This document shows, in pieces, positions 8,376-17,369 of a stretch of DNA of 64,000 nucleotides. Under the pieces are notes generated by a model. That model was not told the origin of the DNA and ran no database searches. It worked only from the letters and a program-made list of their open reading frames with translations. Origin of the DNA: Acrocarpospora catenulata (GTDB taxonomy: Bacteria; Actinomycetota; Actinomycetes; Streptosporangiales; Streptosporangiaceae). The DNA lies in the NCBI RefSeq assembly GCF_018476525.1, contig NZ_JAHCST010000034.1, forward strand, positions 29,202 to 93,201. The letters run 5' to 3'. A program made the translations under genes and the position numbers. How positions within the stretch are numbered: position 1 is the stretch's first letter; each line of letters starts with the position of its first letter.

Positions 8376-9626
8376 TCAGATCACCCCCGCGGCGCGGAGC
8401 TCGGCGATCCGCTGCGGGGAGAGGTCCAGCAGGCCCCGCAGTACGGCGTCGGTGTGCTCGCCGGGGCGCGGGGCGAGCGTACGCGGCCGGGCGGGGGTGA
8501 CGTCGAGCTTGATCGGCTGGCCGAACATCCGCAACGGCCCGAAGTCCGGGTACTCGACGTCGACGATCATGTCGCGGGCGGCGATCTGTGGATCGTCCAC
8601 CACTTCCGCGATGTTCCTGACCGCGCTCAGCGGCACCTGGTCGCCGGCCAGTTCTTCGAGTTCGGCGCGGGTGCGTGACGCGAACCAGTCGAGCAGAAGC
8701 GGACGGATCCGGTTGGAGTAGACATCGGGGTCGAACCGCTTGGCCATGGTGTCGATCTCCGGGTCACCGGCGAGTTCGGGACGGTCGAACATCGTGCACG
8801 TCAGCCGCCAGAACTTGTCGGTGTAGCCACCGAAGAAGACGTACCCGTCCTTGCACGGATACAGCTCGTACGGCCGGACGAACGGATGCTGGTTGCCCAG
8901 CGGCCTGGGCACCTCGCCGTTCACCGTGTACGACACGACCGCGTTCTCGGTCAGCGACAGCACCGAGTCCTGCTGCGACACGTCGACGAGCTGGCCCTCA
9001 CCGGCACGTTCGGCGTGCCGCAGCGCGGCCAGGGTGCCGATGACGGCGTACAGGGTGGCCGACAGGTCGCCGATGATCGTGCCGACCCGGACCGGGGGCC
9101 GGTCGGCGTAGCCGTTCATCGACCACAGGCCGCCGGTGGCCTGCGCGGAGTTGTCGTAGGCCGGCCTGCTCCGGTACGGCCCGGTCTGGCCGAAGCCGGA
9201 GATGGCGGTGTAGACCAGACGGGGGTTCTCCGCGCGCAGGACGGCGGGCCCCACGCCGAGCTTGTCCATGGTGCCCGGCCGGAAGTTCTCCACCAGCACG
9301 TCGGCGCGGCGCACGAGCTGCTTGAGCAGGTCTTGCCCGTCGGGCGTCGCCAGGTCGAGGGTGAGCCCGAGCTTGCCGCGGTTGTACTGAGCGAAGAACG
9401 CGCTGAACGTGCTCCCGTCGGCGGCCGCCAGGTGAGGGGGGAAGTCGCGGGCGTAGTCCGGGTCGCTCGGCCGCTCGACCTTGATCACCGTCGCGCCGAG
9501 GTCGGCGAGGATCATCGAGCAGAACGGGCCCGCGACCACCCGGGTGATGTCCAGCACCACGACTCCGGCGAGGGGCCCGCGCCCCGCCGGGGCGGGGTCG
9601 TCGCCCTCCCAGGTCTCGGCGGTCAT
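8376..9626 (-). CDS. CaiB/BaiF family CoA-transferase
   Basis: A 416-residue class III CoA-transferase. These enzymes move CoA between acids through an aspartyl-CoA thioester. The N-terminus PLAGVVVLDITRVVAGPFCS, the segment IKVERPSDPDYARDFPP, and NRGKLGLTLDLATPDGQ followed by VLVENFRPGTMDKLG are typical; the catalytic Asp is expected shortly after. Its ATG overlaps the HyuB stop (ATGA) and a GGAGG lies upstream. It probably activates or exchanges the acid that the rest of the operon makes; the substrate is unknown. Confidence 0.9.
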   Translation of the reverse strand: MTAETWEGDDPAPAGRGPLAGVVVLDITRVVAGPFCSMILADLGATVIKVERPSDPDYARDFPPHLAAADGSTFSAFFAQYNRGKLGLTLDLATPDGQDLLKQLVRRADVLVENFRPGTMDKLGVGPAVLRAENPRLVYTAISGFGQTGPYRSRPAYDNSAQATGGLWSMNGYADRPPVRVGTIIGDLSATLYAVIGTLAALRHAERAGEGQLVDVSQQDSVLSLTENAVVSYTVNGEVPRPLGNQHPFVRPYELYPCKDGYVFFGGYTDKFWRLTCTMFDRPELAGDPEIDTMAKRFDPDVYSNRIRPLLLDWFASRTRAELEELAGDQVPLSAVRNIAEVVDDPQIAARDMIVDVEYPDFGPLRMFGQPIKLDVTPARPRTLAPRPGEHTDAVLRGLLDLSPQRIAELRAAGVI

Positions 9627-11776
9627 CGGGCGCCCACCTCCACGCGGACTCTGGTTTCCAGCAGGGTGCCACAGGATGGACTGACGAACTCCTCCAGCAG
9701 GACGGCGGGCTCTCCGGACCGGGGCCGGATCCGCACGCCGAGTTCGGCGAGGCGTTCAGCGGCGGGACGGGTCCGGATCAGAGCGTCGTCACGCCAGTCG
9801 TCGGCGGTGCTGATCAGGGCGCCGCTGGCCGGGCAGTACCAGTGGCCGTCCCGTCCCCGGTGCGGGACGGAGGCTCCGGCGACGCCGATCATCGTGTCCG
9901 GGACCGTCGCCGCGGGGGGTGTGCCGCCGAGCCGTTCCGCGCGGAGCGCGGCCCTGCGCCCGGCGGTCGCGGCGAGGTCGGCCTGGTCGCCGTCGAGCAC
10001 CACGCCGTAGACGCGCTCGGCCACGGCCGCGGTCACGTAGCCGTCGCCGACGTCCCGCGCGACCCGCGCCGGGTCGCGCAGCAGGGGGTCGCCGTAGCCG
10101 CCGCCCCCGGCGATCCACTGGACGAAGACGTCGCCGCGCCGGACGGTGAGGTCGTACTGGTTGATGTCCAGCAACTGCCTGGTGGCCGCGGTGAGGTTCT
10201 CCTCGGTGGGGACGGCGCCGCCGGACATGAGCTGCCACACGTCGGTGTCGCGGCACAGCAGGTGGCCGCTGCCGCCGCCGGGCAGGCCGCCCCCGTAGCC
10301 GTCGGCGGGCACCTGGGCGCTGGGGGCGAACACGGTCTGTGTCACCTCGCTCGCGCCGTGCAGGGTCCAGGCGAACTCGTGGCCGAGGCCGCCCCGGTTC
10401 GCGCCGTGGCCCGCGCTGGCGGGGGAGAGCCGCTTCCACAGGTAGAGCACCGGGTAGAGCATCTCGTTCATCTCCACGTCCGGCAGCATGTTGTTCATCT
10501 GCGTCATCATTCCGGCGCAGTCCAGGCCGTCGGCCTCGGGCTGGGCGCCGGCCCCCATGCCGCCGCCGTCCATGTTGAACAGCACGAAGTACTCGCCGTC
10601 GTCACGGGTTCCGGCCGAGATCCCGCCCGTCCAGGAGTCGGCCCAGACGCCCTGCGTACGCTCCCGGAGCACGGGGTCGTCACTGGCCCGGCACGGCTCG
10701 TTGAACAGCTTGGTGATCAGTCTGCTCACCCGGGCCCCGGTGGTGAGGTGGCCGTTGCTGATCGGCGCCGGCGGGCGCGGGTTGACGATGCTCCCCGGCT
10801 CGGCGATCACCTCGAAGGCCGTCATGACGCCCTCGTTGAACGGCACGTCCCACGCCAGGATCGGCACGACGGCGGTGGCGACGCTGCCCACCAGAGCCCC
10901 GTAGCTGCAGTTGACGAACCCGTCGGTCTGCGGGCTGGACCCCGTGAAGTCCAGCGTGACCTGGTCGCCGCGCTTGGTCAGCGTGCATCGGACCCGGTAG
11001 AGATCGTCAGTGTGCCCGTTGTGCTCGGTCCACTCCTCCGCCTCCCAAACGCCGTCGGGCAGCCGGGCCAGCCGGTCGCGTACGACCTGCTCGGCGATCT
11101 CGAAGTTGCGCCGCGTGTACGCCCGGAAACGGTCGAGCCCGAACTCCGCGATCGTGGCGAGCAGCCGGCGGATGCCGGTGTTGTTGCTCGCCACCAGGCT
11201 GCGCACGTCGTTCCAGTACGGCACGGGGACCCGGACGTTGTTGAGCAGGATCCGCCGGACCCACTCGACCGGCTCGCCCCGCTCGAAGACCTTGACCCCG
11301 GGCGGCAGTCGCAGCGCCTCGCTGTAGCAGTCGTACGCGCCGGGCGCGAAGCCGCCGGGGGTCATGCCCCCGACGTCGAGCAGATGCGCCTGCGACTGCG
11401 CCCAGCCGATCAGCTGCTCGCCGTGGAAGATCGGGGAGATCACGTTGGTGTCCGGCGGGTGGCTCGCCCCCGCGGTGTGCGGGTCGTTGCAGATGAACGC
11501 GTCCCCCGGATACAGCGGCTCGCCCCGGATGACCTCGACGAGGTTGCGGACGGCGACGCTGCCCGACCCGATGTGGAACTGCACGTAGTCCGAGTACGCG
11601 TAGATACGTCCCTCGGGATCGAAGAGCGCGGTGTTGAAGTCACCGGCCTCGGTGATGACGGGCGATCCGGAGGACCGGATCATCGCGATGCCCATCTCCT
11701 CAACGATCGAGTCGAGGCGCATCCTGATCACTTCCAGCGTGACCGGGTCGAAGTCGTCGGATGTCGGTGAGCTCAC
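9623..11776 (-). CDS. hyuB: HyuB / carboxylase alpha-type subunit with gamma-like tail
   Basis: A 717-residue protein of the hydantoinase B/oxoprolinase family, which also includes acetone and acetophenone carboxylase subunits. Metal-site-like segments NDPHTAGASHPPDTN and SQAHLLDVGGMTPGG are present. It is longer than ordinary HyuB. The last 170 residues contain WYCPASGALIS and, near the end, EEFVSPSCGTLLETRVRVEV, which resembles the acetone carboxylase gamma subunit with part of its Cys motif changed. I therefore read it as an alpha-gamma fusion. The GTG start has GGAG six bases upstream. It works with HyuA in an ATP-driven reaction on an unknown substrate. Confidence 0.85.
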   Translation of the reverse strand: MSSPTSDDFDPVTLEVIRMRLDSIVEEMGIAMIRSSGSPVITEAGDFNTALFDPEGRIYAYSDYVQFHIGSGSVAVRNLVEVIRGEPLYPGDAFICNDPHTAGASHPPDTNVISPIFHGEQLIGWAQSQAHLLDVGGMTPGGFAPGAYDCYSEALRLPPGVKVFERGEPVEWVRRILLNNVRVPVPYWNDVRSLVASNNTGIRRLLATIAEFGLDRFRAYTRRNFEIAEQVVRDRLARLPDGVWEAEEWTEHNGHTDDLYRVRCTLTKRGDQVTLDFTGSSPQTDGFVNCSYGALVGSVATAVVPILAWDVPFNEGVMTAFEVIAEPGSIVNPRPPAPISNGHLTTGARVSRLITKLFNEPCRASDDPVLRERTQGVWADSWTGGISAGTRDDGEYFVLFNMDGGGMGAGAQPEADGLDCAGMMTQMNNMLPDVEMNEMLYPVLYLWKRLSPASAGHGANRGGLGHEFAWTLHGASEVTQTVFAPSAQVPADGYGGGLPGGGSGHLLCRDTDVWQLMSGGAVPTEENLTAATRQLLDINQYDLTVRRGDVFVQWIAGGGGYGDPLLRDPARVARDVGDGYVTAAVAERVYGVVLDGDQADLAATAGRRAALRAERLGGTPPAATVPDTMIGVAGASVPHRGRDGHWYCPASGALISTADDWRDDALIRTRPAAERLAELGVRIRPRSGEPAVLLEEFVSPSCGTLLETRVRVEVGAR

Positions 11777-11791
11777 GGGGGTCTCCTTCGA

Positions 11792-13855
11792 TCAGGCGGC
11801 GTCGCCGGCGTGGTTCAGGCGGATGAGGAAGTGCCCGCCGTCGATGACCTCGACCGCCGCGGCCGGCGGCACGTAGACGGTGGTGTCGGGCTCCTCGATC
11901 AGGCACGGGCCCTCGGCCTTGCCGAGCGCGCCGAACCCCCGGTGCACCTCGACGCGGCGGCGGTGGCCGGACAGCGGCTCGACGACCTCCCGCGTGGTGG
12001 CGGTGTGCCGCTCCTGGCCGGGGGTCTCGGTCACGGTCTGGGTCTCGGTGCGGCCGACCGCCCGTACCCGCGAGTTGACCAGCAGCACCTCGGCCTCGGT
12101 CCACGCGGTGCCGGTGCCGAACTCGGCCTCGTAGTCCGCCACGAACCGGCGGCGCAGCGTCTCCTTGTCGCCTTCCCGGAACGGCTCCTCGGGCAGGCGT
12201 GTGGTCACCTCGAAGATCTGGCCGACGAACTTCATGTCGGCCTCGCGGAAGATCGCGCGGCGGTCCTGGGGGATGCCCTCGGCGTCGAACCAGTCGCGCG
12301 CCCGCTGTTCCAGGGCGGCGAACTCCCGCTCCAGCGTCTCGGCCGGCTGGTCCATCGTCCACGGGCTGGTCTGGACCGCGGAGAAGACCGAGTCGGCGTG
12401 CATGAGCCCGTACGCCGAGAACACGGCGGCGTTGCGCGGGATGATCACCTCGCCTACTCCCGTCTCGGCGGCGATCGCGGCGGCGAACAGCCCGCAGGCG
12501 CCGCCGAAGCCGACCAGGGTGAACTCACGGGGATCGTGCCCGCGGTTGACGGTGATCTTGCGTAGCGCGTTGGCCATCTGCGAGGTCGCCAGCCGGTACA
12601 TGCCGTGCGCGGCGGCGTCCTCGGACAGCCCGAGCGGGTCGGCGAGGTGCCGCCGGATCGCCTCGCGCGCCTTGCCCGGCGACAGGGTGACCGTCCCGCC
12701 CAGGTAGTACTCGGGGTTGATCAGCCCCATGACCAGCGCGGCGTCGGTCACGGCCGGACGCTCGCCGCCCTTGCCGTAGCAGGCGGGCCCTGGCACGGAA
12801 CCGGCGCTGTGCGGGCCGACGCGCAGCACCCCGCGGCCGTCGATCCAGCCCAGGCTGCCGCCCCCGGCGCCGATGGTCTCGATGTCCACCGCGGTGAGGC
12901 TGGTGGGCAGCCCGCCGATCTCGGCGCGCGGCAGCACCCGCAGCTCGTCGTCGATGATCGCGGCGGCGTCCAGGCTGGTACCGCCCATGTCGGCGGTGAG
13001 CACCCGGCGCCGGCGCAGCCGCATGCCGAGCAGGCGCGCGCCGGTCACCCCGCCGACCGGGCCGGAGTTGAACATCGAGATCGGCGCCCGCGCGGTCTCC
13101 TCGACCGAGAGGAACCCGCCGTGGACCTGCATGATCTGCACTCTGGTGCGCAGCCCCCTGGCGGCCAGGGCGTCGGCGAGCTGCTGGAAGTGGGTCGCGA
13201 CGATCGGCTTGACCGCCGCGTCCAGCGCCGTCGTCACCATGCGCTCGTACTCCCGGTACACCGGCGTCAGCGCGCTGGACAGCGAGTAGGGCACGTCCGG
13301 GTGGTGTTCACGCAGATGATCGGCGATCGCCCGCTCGTGCGCGTCGTTGCGGAAGGACCACAGCAGGCACACCGCGATCGACTCGGCGCCGGCCGCCAGC
13401 ACCTGCTCCACGCTCCTGCGCACGGCCTCCGGTGACAGCGGCACCAGCACGGTGCCGTGCGCGTCGACGCGTTCGGGCACCTCGACGATCAGACGCCGGT
13501 CCACGATGTCCGGCGGCGGCGCCAGCAGGTGCGAGTCGCGCTCGTCGGTACGCGCGGAGCGGGCGATCCGCAGTGTGTCCCGGAAGCCCTGGGTGGTCAG
13601 CAGCCCCACCCGGGCGTACTTCTGCTCGTCCACCGCGTTGGTGACGATGGTGTTGCCGAGCACGAACCGGTCGATCGCCGGATAGAACTCCGCCTCGCTC
13701 AGCCCGACCTGCTCGCGCAGGATGCTCAGCGCGGCGAGGATGCCGGTGGTCACATCCGGCGTCGAGAACGCCTTGCCGCGCACGGCGCGGCCGTCGGCGA
13801 TGGCGACGGCGTCGGTGAAGGTGCCCCCGACGTCGATGCCCACGTCCAAAACCAT
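11792..13855 (-). CDS. hyuA: HyuA / ATP-dependent hydantoinase-carboxylase beta-type subunit
   Basis: A 687-residue member of the hydantoinase A/oxoprolinase family, the ATP-using partner of HyuB. ASKHA-fold nucleotide motifs are clear: GIDVGGTFTDAV at the N-terminus, FNSGPVGGVTGA, then DMGGTSLDAA and GAGGGSLGW. In this family ATP activates the carbonyl of a cyclic amide, or a ketone before carboxylation. The ATG at 13855 follows the HMG-CoA reductase stop by six bases, and its AAGGAGG site lies inside the end of that gene, so the two are translationally linked. HyuB starts 15 bases after its stop. Confidence 0.92.
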   Translation of the reverse strand: MVLDVGIDVGGTFTDAVAIADGRAVRGKAFSTPDVTTGILAALSILREQVGLSEAEFYPAIDRFVLGNTIVTNAVDEQKYARVGLLTTQGFRDTLRIARSARTDERDSHLLAPPPDIVDRRLIVEVPERVDAHGTVLVPLSPEAVRRSVEQVLAAGAESIAVCLLWSFRNDAHERAIADHLREHHPDVPYSLSSALTPVYREYERMVTTALDAAVKPIVATHFQQLADALAARGLRTRVQIMQVHGGFLSVEETARAPISMFNSGPVGGVTGARLLGMRLRRRRVLTADMGGTSLDAAAIIDDELRVLPRAEIGGLPTSLTAVDIETIGAGGGSLGWIDGRGVLRVGPHSAGSVPGPACYGKGGERPAVTDAALVMGLINPEYYLGGTVTLSPGKAREAIRRHLADPLGLSEDAAAHGMYRLATSQMANALRKITVNRGHDPREFTLVGFGGACGLFAAAIAAETGVGEVIIPRNAAVFSAYGLMHADSVFSAVQTSPWTMDQPAETLEREFAALEQRARDWFDAEGIPQDRRAIFREADMKFVGQIFEVTTRLPEEPFREGDKETLRRRFVADYEAEFGTGTAWTEAEVLLVNSRVRAVGRTETQTVTETPGQERHTATTREVVEPLSGHRRRVEVHRGFGALGKAEGPCLIEEPDTTVYVPPAAAVEVIDGGHFLIRLNHAGDAA

Positions 13856-13861
13856 GGCTGC

Positions 13862-15154
13862 TCAGCCTCCTTCTACTGCACCGGCTCCGGCACGGAGCTC
13901 GGCCAGGATCTGCTCGGCACGGTCGGCGCGTACCGCCTTGGCGGCGAGCATGCGCGCGACCACCGTGGGAATCTCCTCGGGGCTCGCGCCCGCGGTCACC
14001 GCCACGTTGCGCGCGTGCAGTGACATGTGTCCGCGCTGGATGCCCTCGGTGGCCAGGGCCCGCAGCGCGGCGAGGTTCTGCGCGAGCCCGACTGCGGCGA
14101 CGATGCCGGCCAGCTCGCTCGCGGTCCGCACCCCCAGCAGCCGCACCGCCGCGCGCGCCACCGGGTGCACCTTCGTGGCCCCACCGACCAGGCCGACCGC
14201 CATGGGCAGTTCCAGCGAGCCGGACAGGTTGCCCTCGGCGTCGCGCTCGAAGTGGGACAGGGAGGTGTAGCGGCCGTCCGGGGCGACCGCGTGGGAGTGC
14301 GCGCCCGCCTCGACCGCGCGGGTGTCGTTGCCCGTCGCCAGCACCACGGCGGTGACGCCGTTCATGATGCCCTTGTTGTGCGTCGCCGCCCGGTACGGAT
14401 CGGCCTCGGCCAGCGCCGCCGCGTGCACGATGTCCCGCACCACCTGCGCGCCCCCGAGGGCCTCGGCGTCGAAGACGGCGCGGGCCCTGGCCAGGCGCAG
14501 GTCCGCCTTGTTGGTCAGGATCCGCAGCAGGGTACGGCCTCCGGCGATCTCACCCACCCGGGCCGCCACGGCCTCCGCCATCGTGTTCACCGCGTTGGCG
14601 CCCATCGCGTCCCGCACGTCGACCACGAGGTGGAGCACGACGTAGACGTCCTCGCCCGACGGCACGAGCCGTACGGTGATGTCCCGTACGCCGCCGCCGA
14701 ACTCCACCAGGCGCGGGTCCTGCGCGTTCGCCAGCTCGGCGAGCTCGCCGCGCGCCTCCAGCAACCGCAGCCGCGCCGCGTGGGGGTCGGCCGCGCCCAG
14801 CACCTGCACCTGCGCCTGCATGATCGGCGCCGAGCACGTCGTGGCGAAGCCGCCGTGGATGCGGGCGATGCGCGCGGCGTTGCTCGCCGCGGCGACCACC
14901 GACGGCTCCTCCGTCGCCATCGGCACCAGGACGTCGGATCCGTTGACCCTGAAGTTCGTGGCCACGCCTACTGGCACGCCGAGGACCCCGACCACGTTCT
15001 CGATCATGTGGTCGGCCTGGTCCAGGGTGAGCCCGGCGGCCGGATCGAGTACGTCGAGCGCGCCGGGATCGAGCCCCGCGCTCTTCGCGGCGAGGGCCCG
15101 CCGCTCTCCGGGCGACAGGTCACGCAACCCCGTCAGCCGGCTGTGAACACCCAC
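13862..15154 (-). CDS. mvaA: Hydroxymethylglutaryl-CoA reductase, class II (degradative)
   Basis: A 430-residue class II HMG-CoA reductase. Class II enzymes such as the Pseudomonas mevalonii one run in the direction mevalonate to HMG-CoA. Conserved segments are IENVVGVLGVPVGVATNF, the catalytic Glu in ATEEPSVVAAA (E83), RDAMGANAVNTM, the Lys in THNKGIMNG (K261), the Asp in TGNDTRAVEAG (D277) and the His in RGHMSLHARN. The GTG at 15154 has GGGAGG four bases upstream and gives the standard length; the frame stays open further upstream but without family sequence. First gene of the operon. It suggests growth on mevalonate or a related branched compound. Confidence 0.93.
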   Translation of the reverse strand: MGVHSRLTGLRDLSPGERRALAAKSAGLDPGALDVLDPAAGLTLDQADHMIENVVGVLGVPVGVATNFRVNGSDVLVPMATEEPSVVAAASNAARIARIHGGFATTCSAPIMQAQVQVLGAADPHAARLRLLEARGELAELANAQDPRLVEFGGGVRDITVRLVPSGEDVYVVLHLVVDVRDAMGANAVNTMAEAVAARVGEIAGGRTLLRILTNKADLRLARARAVFDAEALGGAQVVRDIVHAAALAEADPYRAATHNKGIMNGVTAVVLATGNDTRAVEAGAHSHAVAPDGRYTSLSHFERDAEGNLSGSLELPMAVGLVGGATKVHPVARAAVRLLGVRTASELAGIVAAVGLAQNLAALRALATEGIQRGHMSLHARNVAVTAGASPEEIPTVVARMLAAKAVRADRAEQILAELRAGAGAVEGG

Positions 15155-15257
15155 GATGCCTCCCGCATACCGCCGAAACAGGCTGATAACCGAGCCGAAA
15201 CGCAAACGGCTTGTCCGGAAGGTTAGGTCTGAGCGGAACGCCGCGCCCATGGGTGAA

Positions 15258-15289
15258 TCACACGCCGTTGATGCCACTGCCATGTGTGA
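15258..15289. promoter_or_regulatory. Inverted repeat upstream of the HMG-CoA reductase operon
   Basis: TCACAC (15258-15263) and GTGTGA (15284-15289) form an inverted repeat with a 20-base gap, about two helical turns. It lies between the PucR-type regulator gene and the operon it probably controls. The gap of 15155-15300 has no gene and must hold the operon promoter. Assignment as the regulator site is inference. Confidence 0.35.
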
Positions 15290-15300
15290 ATCGACGTAGA

Positions 15301-17280
15301 TCACAGACCGGTCGCGAGGGCGTGCATACGTACGGCCACGGTGACGCGGAAGAACGGCTCCGGCTCGCGCCACGCGGGGCCGAGTAGCAGGGTGATCCTG
15401 TCCAGGCGCTGGTTGACCGTGTTGATGTGCACGTTCAGCGCTCGCGCCGCCCGCGCCGGGCCGCAGTGCGAGTCGACGTAGGTGCGCAACGTCTTCACCA
15501 GGTCGGTCGAATGATCGCGGTCCCAGCGCAGCACCGGCCCGAGCACCGCCTGGGTGAACGCGACGATCCCGTCGCGTCCTGCGCCGAACAGGGCCAGGTA
15601 CGGTTGGTAGGCCGCCGCGTTGACGGCCGTGTCCTGGATGCCCATGCCGTGCAGCAGTTCGGCGCACTGGCGTAGCGGCTCGAATCGGGCGCCCAGCTCG
15701 CCCCAGGCGGCGACGGGCGCGTCGGCCACCACGAGCACCGGCGCCCCCGTCAGCGGGCGCACGCACTCGCGGACCTCGGTCGCCGCGCTGTCGGGGTCGG
15801 CCGCGTCCGTCAGCACGACCACACAGCCCGCGTGCTCACCGGCCAGCAGGCCGGGGCGCCAGGTGCCGAGCGCCTGCACCGCCGCCCTGCGCCGGTCACG
15901 TGGCACCAGCACCGCGACGACCATGCGCAGCGACTCCAGACGGACCCCGCGGGCGCGGGCCCGCAACATCAGCTCCTCGCGGTGCGCGCCGTCGCCCAGC
16001 AGGATGTCGGAGATCAGCTCTCCGCGCACCCGCTCCTCGGCCTCGGCGACGGCCTCCCGCTTCAGCGCCAGCAGGGCCACGATCTGCGCCGCGCGCTCGA
16101 TCGTGCGCCGCTCGACCGAGCCCAGCGCGAGCTCGCCGTGGCCGACGAGGATCGCGCCGAGCAGCGTCTCGGCGGCCACCACGGCGACCACGACAGACGC
16201 TCCGTCATCCGACGGGCCCAGGAACACGCACCGCCCCGTGGTACGGCTGCGCTCGACCGCGGCGCGTACGTGCGCGGTCACGGGCGAGGGCTCCCGCGAG
16301 GCGTCGGTCCGCGCCGAGGGCTCCCGCGAGGTATCGGTCCGCGCCGAGGATTCTCGCGAGGCGTCGGTTCGCGCAGAGGCGAGTGGGGCCAGGTCGCGGT
16401 CGAAGATCTCCACCGACCGTCCCAGTGAGGCGGCCAGTGTCCGGGCCACCTCGTGCGCGGTGCCCCCGCGCAGCACCGCATTGGTGAGGTCCTGATGCAC
16501 CGCGCTGGCGCGTTCCCTCGCCGCCATGGTGCGTGCGAGATCCTCGTTGGCCGCCCGTGCCGCCTCGGCCGACGCGCGGGCCTGTGCCAGCAGGTGCACC
16601 GTCTGCAAGACCACGGCCGCGTGGTCGGCGAACGCCGACAGCAGGGCGATCTCCTCGGGCGTGAACGCGTGCTCGTCGCGATTGGCCGCGAACAGCACCC
16701 CCAGCACCCGGTCGCCCGCCACCAGCGGCACACCGAGCAGCGACACCAGCCCCTCGGCCCGTACGGCCTCGTCGATCTCCGCGTCATGCGGGACGTCGAG
16801 ATAGTGGTCGTAGTTCGTCGTCCACTGCGGGCTGCGCGTAGACACGACCTTGCCGGCCAGGCCCTTTCCCGGAGGCACCCGAAGCCGGCGGAACGCGGGC
16901 GCGAACGTGCCCAGCGTCGAGCGCACCCGCAACTCATCGGTCTCCTGGTCGAACTCCGACAGATACGTCACGTCGGTGCCCACCAGGCCATGCGCCCGGG
17001 CCACCAGGCGGTCAAGCAGCGCGTCCAGATCGCGTAGTTCGGCCAGCTCACGCGCGCTGGACAGCAACGCGGACAGCTCCTGATCGCGCCGGCGCCACCG
17101 TGCCAGCGCCGCCCGCACCTGCCGCGTCCGCCGCAGCACGCTGTTCAGTTCGGCGCCGTCGAGCGACTCGGCGAGCGGCGCGACGGCGCGCTGCTCGTCG
17201 GCCGTCTCATCGAGCAGCAGGTCCAGCAGCCCGAGCACCGACTCCAGAGGGACCAGCGCCCGCTGCGCGGGCAATGCCAT
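15301..17280 (-). CDS. GAF and PucR-type helix-turn-helix transcriptional regulator
   Basis: A regulator of about 659 residues. A GAF domain (roughly residues 65-230) contains VGTDVTYLSEFDQETDELRV and GVPLVAGDRVLGVLFAANR. The far C-terminus is the PucR-type helix-turn-helix, with LRTYVDSHCGPARAARALNV followed by HINTVNQRLDRI. Such proteins activate catabolic genes in response to a substrate. The ATG at 17280 begins MALPAQRAL; an upstream GTG at 17307 has no ribosome site. Between the domains sits a tandem repeat of ten residues, three times. The gene is directly upstream of and co-directional with the HMG-CoA reductase operon, its likely target. Confidence 0.87.
   Translation of the reverse strand: MALPAQRALVPLESVLGLLDLLLDETADEQRAVAPLAESLDGAELNSVLRRTRQVRAALARWRRRDQELSALLSSARELAELRDLDALLDRLVARAHGLVGTDVTYLSEFDQETDELRVRSTLGTFAPAFRRLRVPPGKGLAGKVVSTRSPQWTTNYDHYLDVPHDAEIDEAVRAEGLVSLLGVPLVAGDRVLGVLFAANRDEHAFTPEEIALLSAFADHAAVVLQTVHLLAQARASAEAARAANEDLARTMAARERASAVHQDLTNAVLRGGTAHEVARTLAASLGRSVEIFDRDLAPLASARTDASRESSARTDTSREPSARTDASREPSPVTAHVRAAVERSRTTGRCVFLGPSDDGASVVVAVVAAETLLGAILVGHGELALGSVERRTIERAAQIVALLALKREAVAEAEERVRGELISDILLGDGAHREELMLRARARGVRLESLRMVVAVLVPRDRRRAAVQALGTWRPGLLAGEHAGCVVVLTDAADPDSAATEVRECVRPLTGAPVLVVADAPVAAWGELGARFEPLRQCAELLHGMGIQDTAVNAAAYQPYLALFGAGRDGIVAFTQAVLGPVLRWDRDHSTDLVKTLRTYVDSHCGPARAARALNVHINTVNQRLDRITLLLGPAWREPEPFFRVTVAVRMHALATGL
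16285..16374. repeat. Three tandem 30-bp units inside the PucR-type gene
   Basis: Three in-frame copies of a 30-bp unit (16285-16314, 16315-16344, 16345-16374) encode about ARTDASREPS repeated, with only a few changes between copies. The copies lie at residues about 302-332, in the linker between the GAF part and the rest. Copy number may vary between strains by slippage. Confidence 0.85.
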
Positions 17281-17369
17281 GTCCCGAGCATATGGGTCCC
17301 GTCTCACGTGCCGGAGCCAACTGGGCCGACGCGCTGATCAGGAGGATCGTCCGCATCAGGCTCCGCGGT

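Noticed and set aside
7581..15154. A classical mevalonate biosynthesis operon
   Set aside because: No mevalonate kinase, HMG-CoA synthase or isomerase genes are present, the reductase is of the degradative class, and ispE shows the non-mevalonate route.
15155..15766. N-terminal extension of the HMG-CoA reductase
   Set aside because: The extra residues lack family sequence and lie over the regulator gene. GTG 15154 has a GGGAGG site and gives the normal length.
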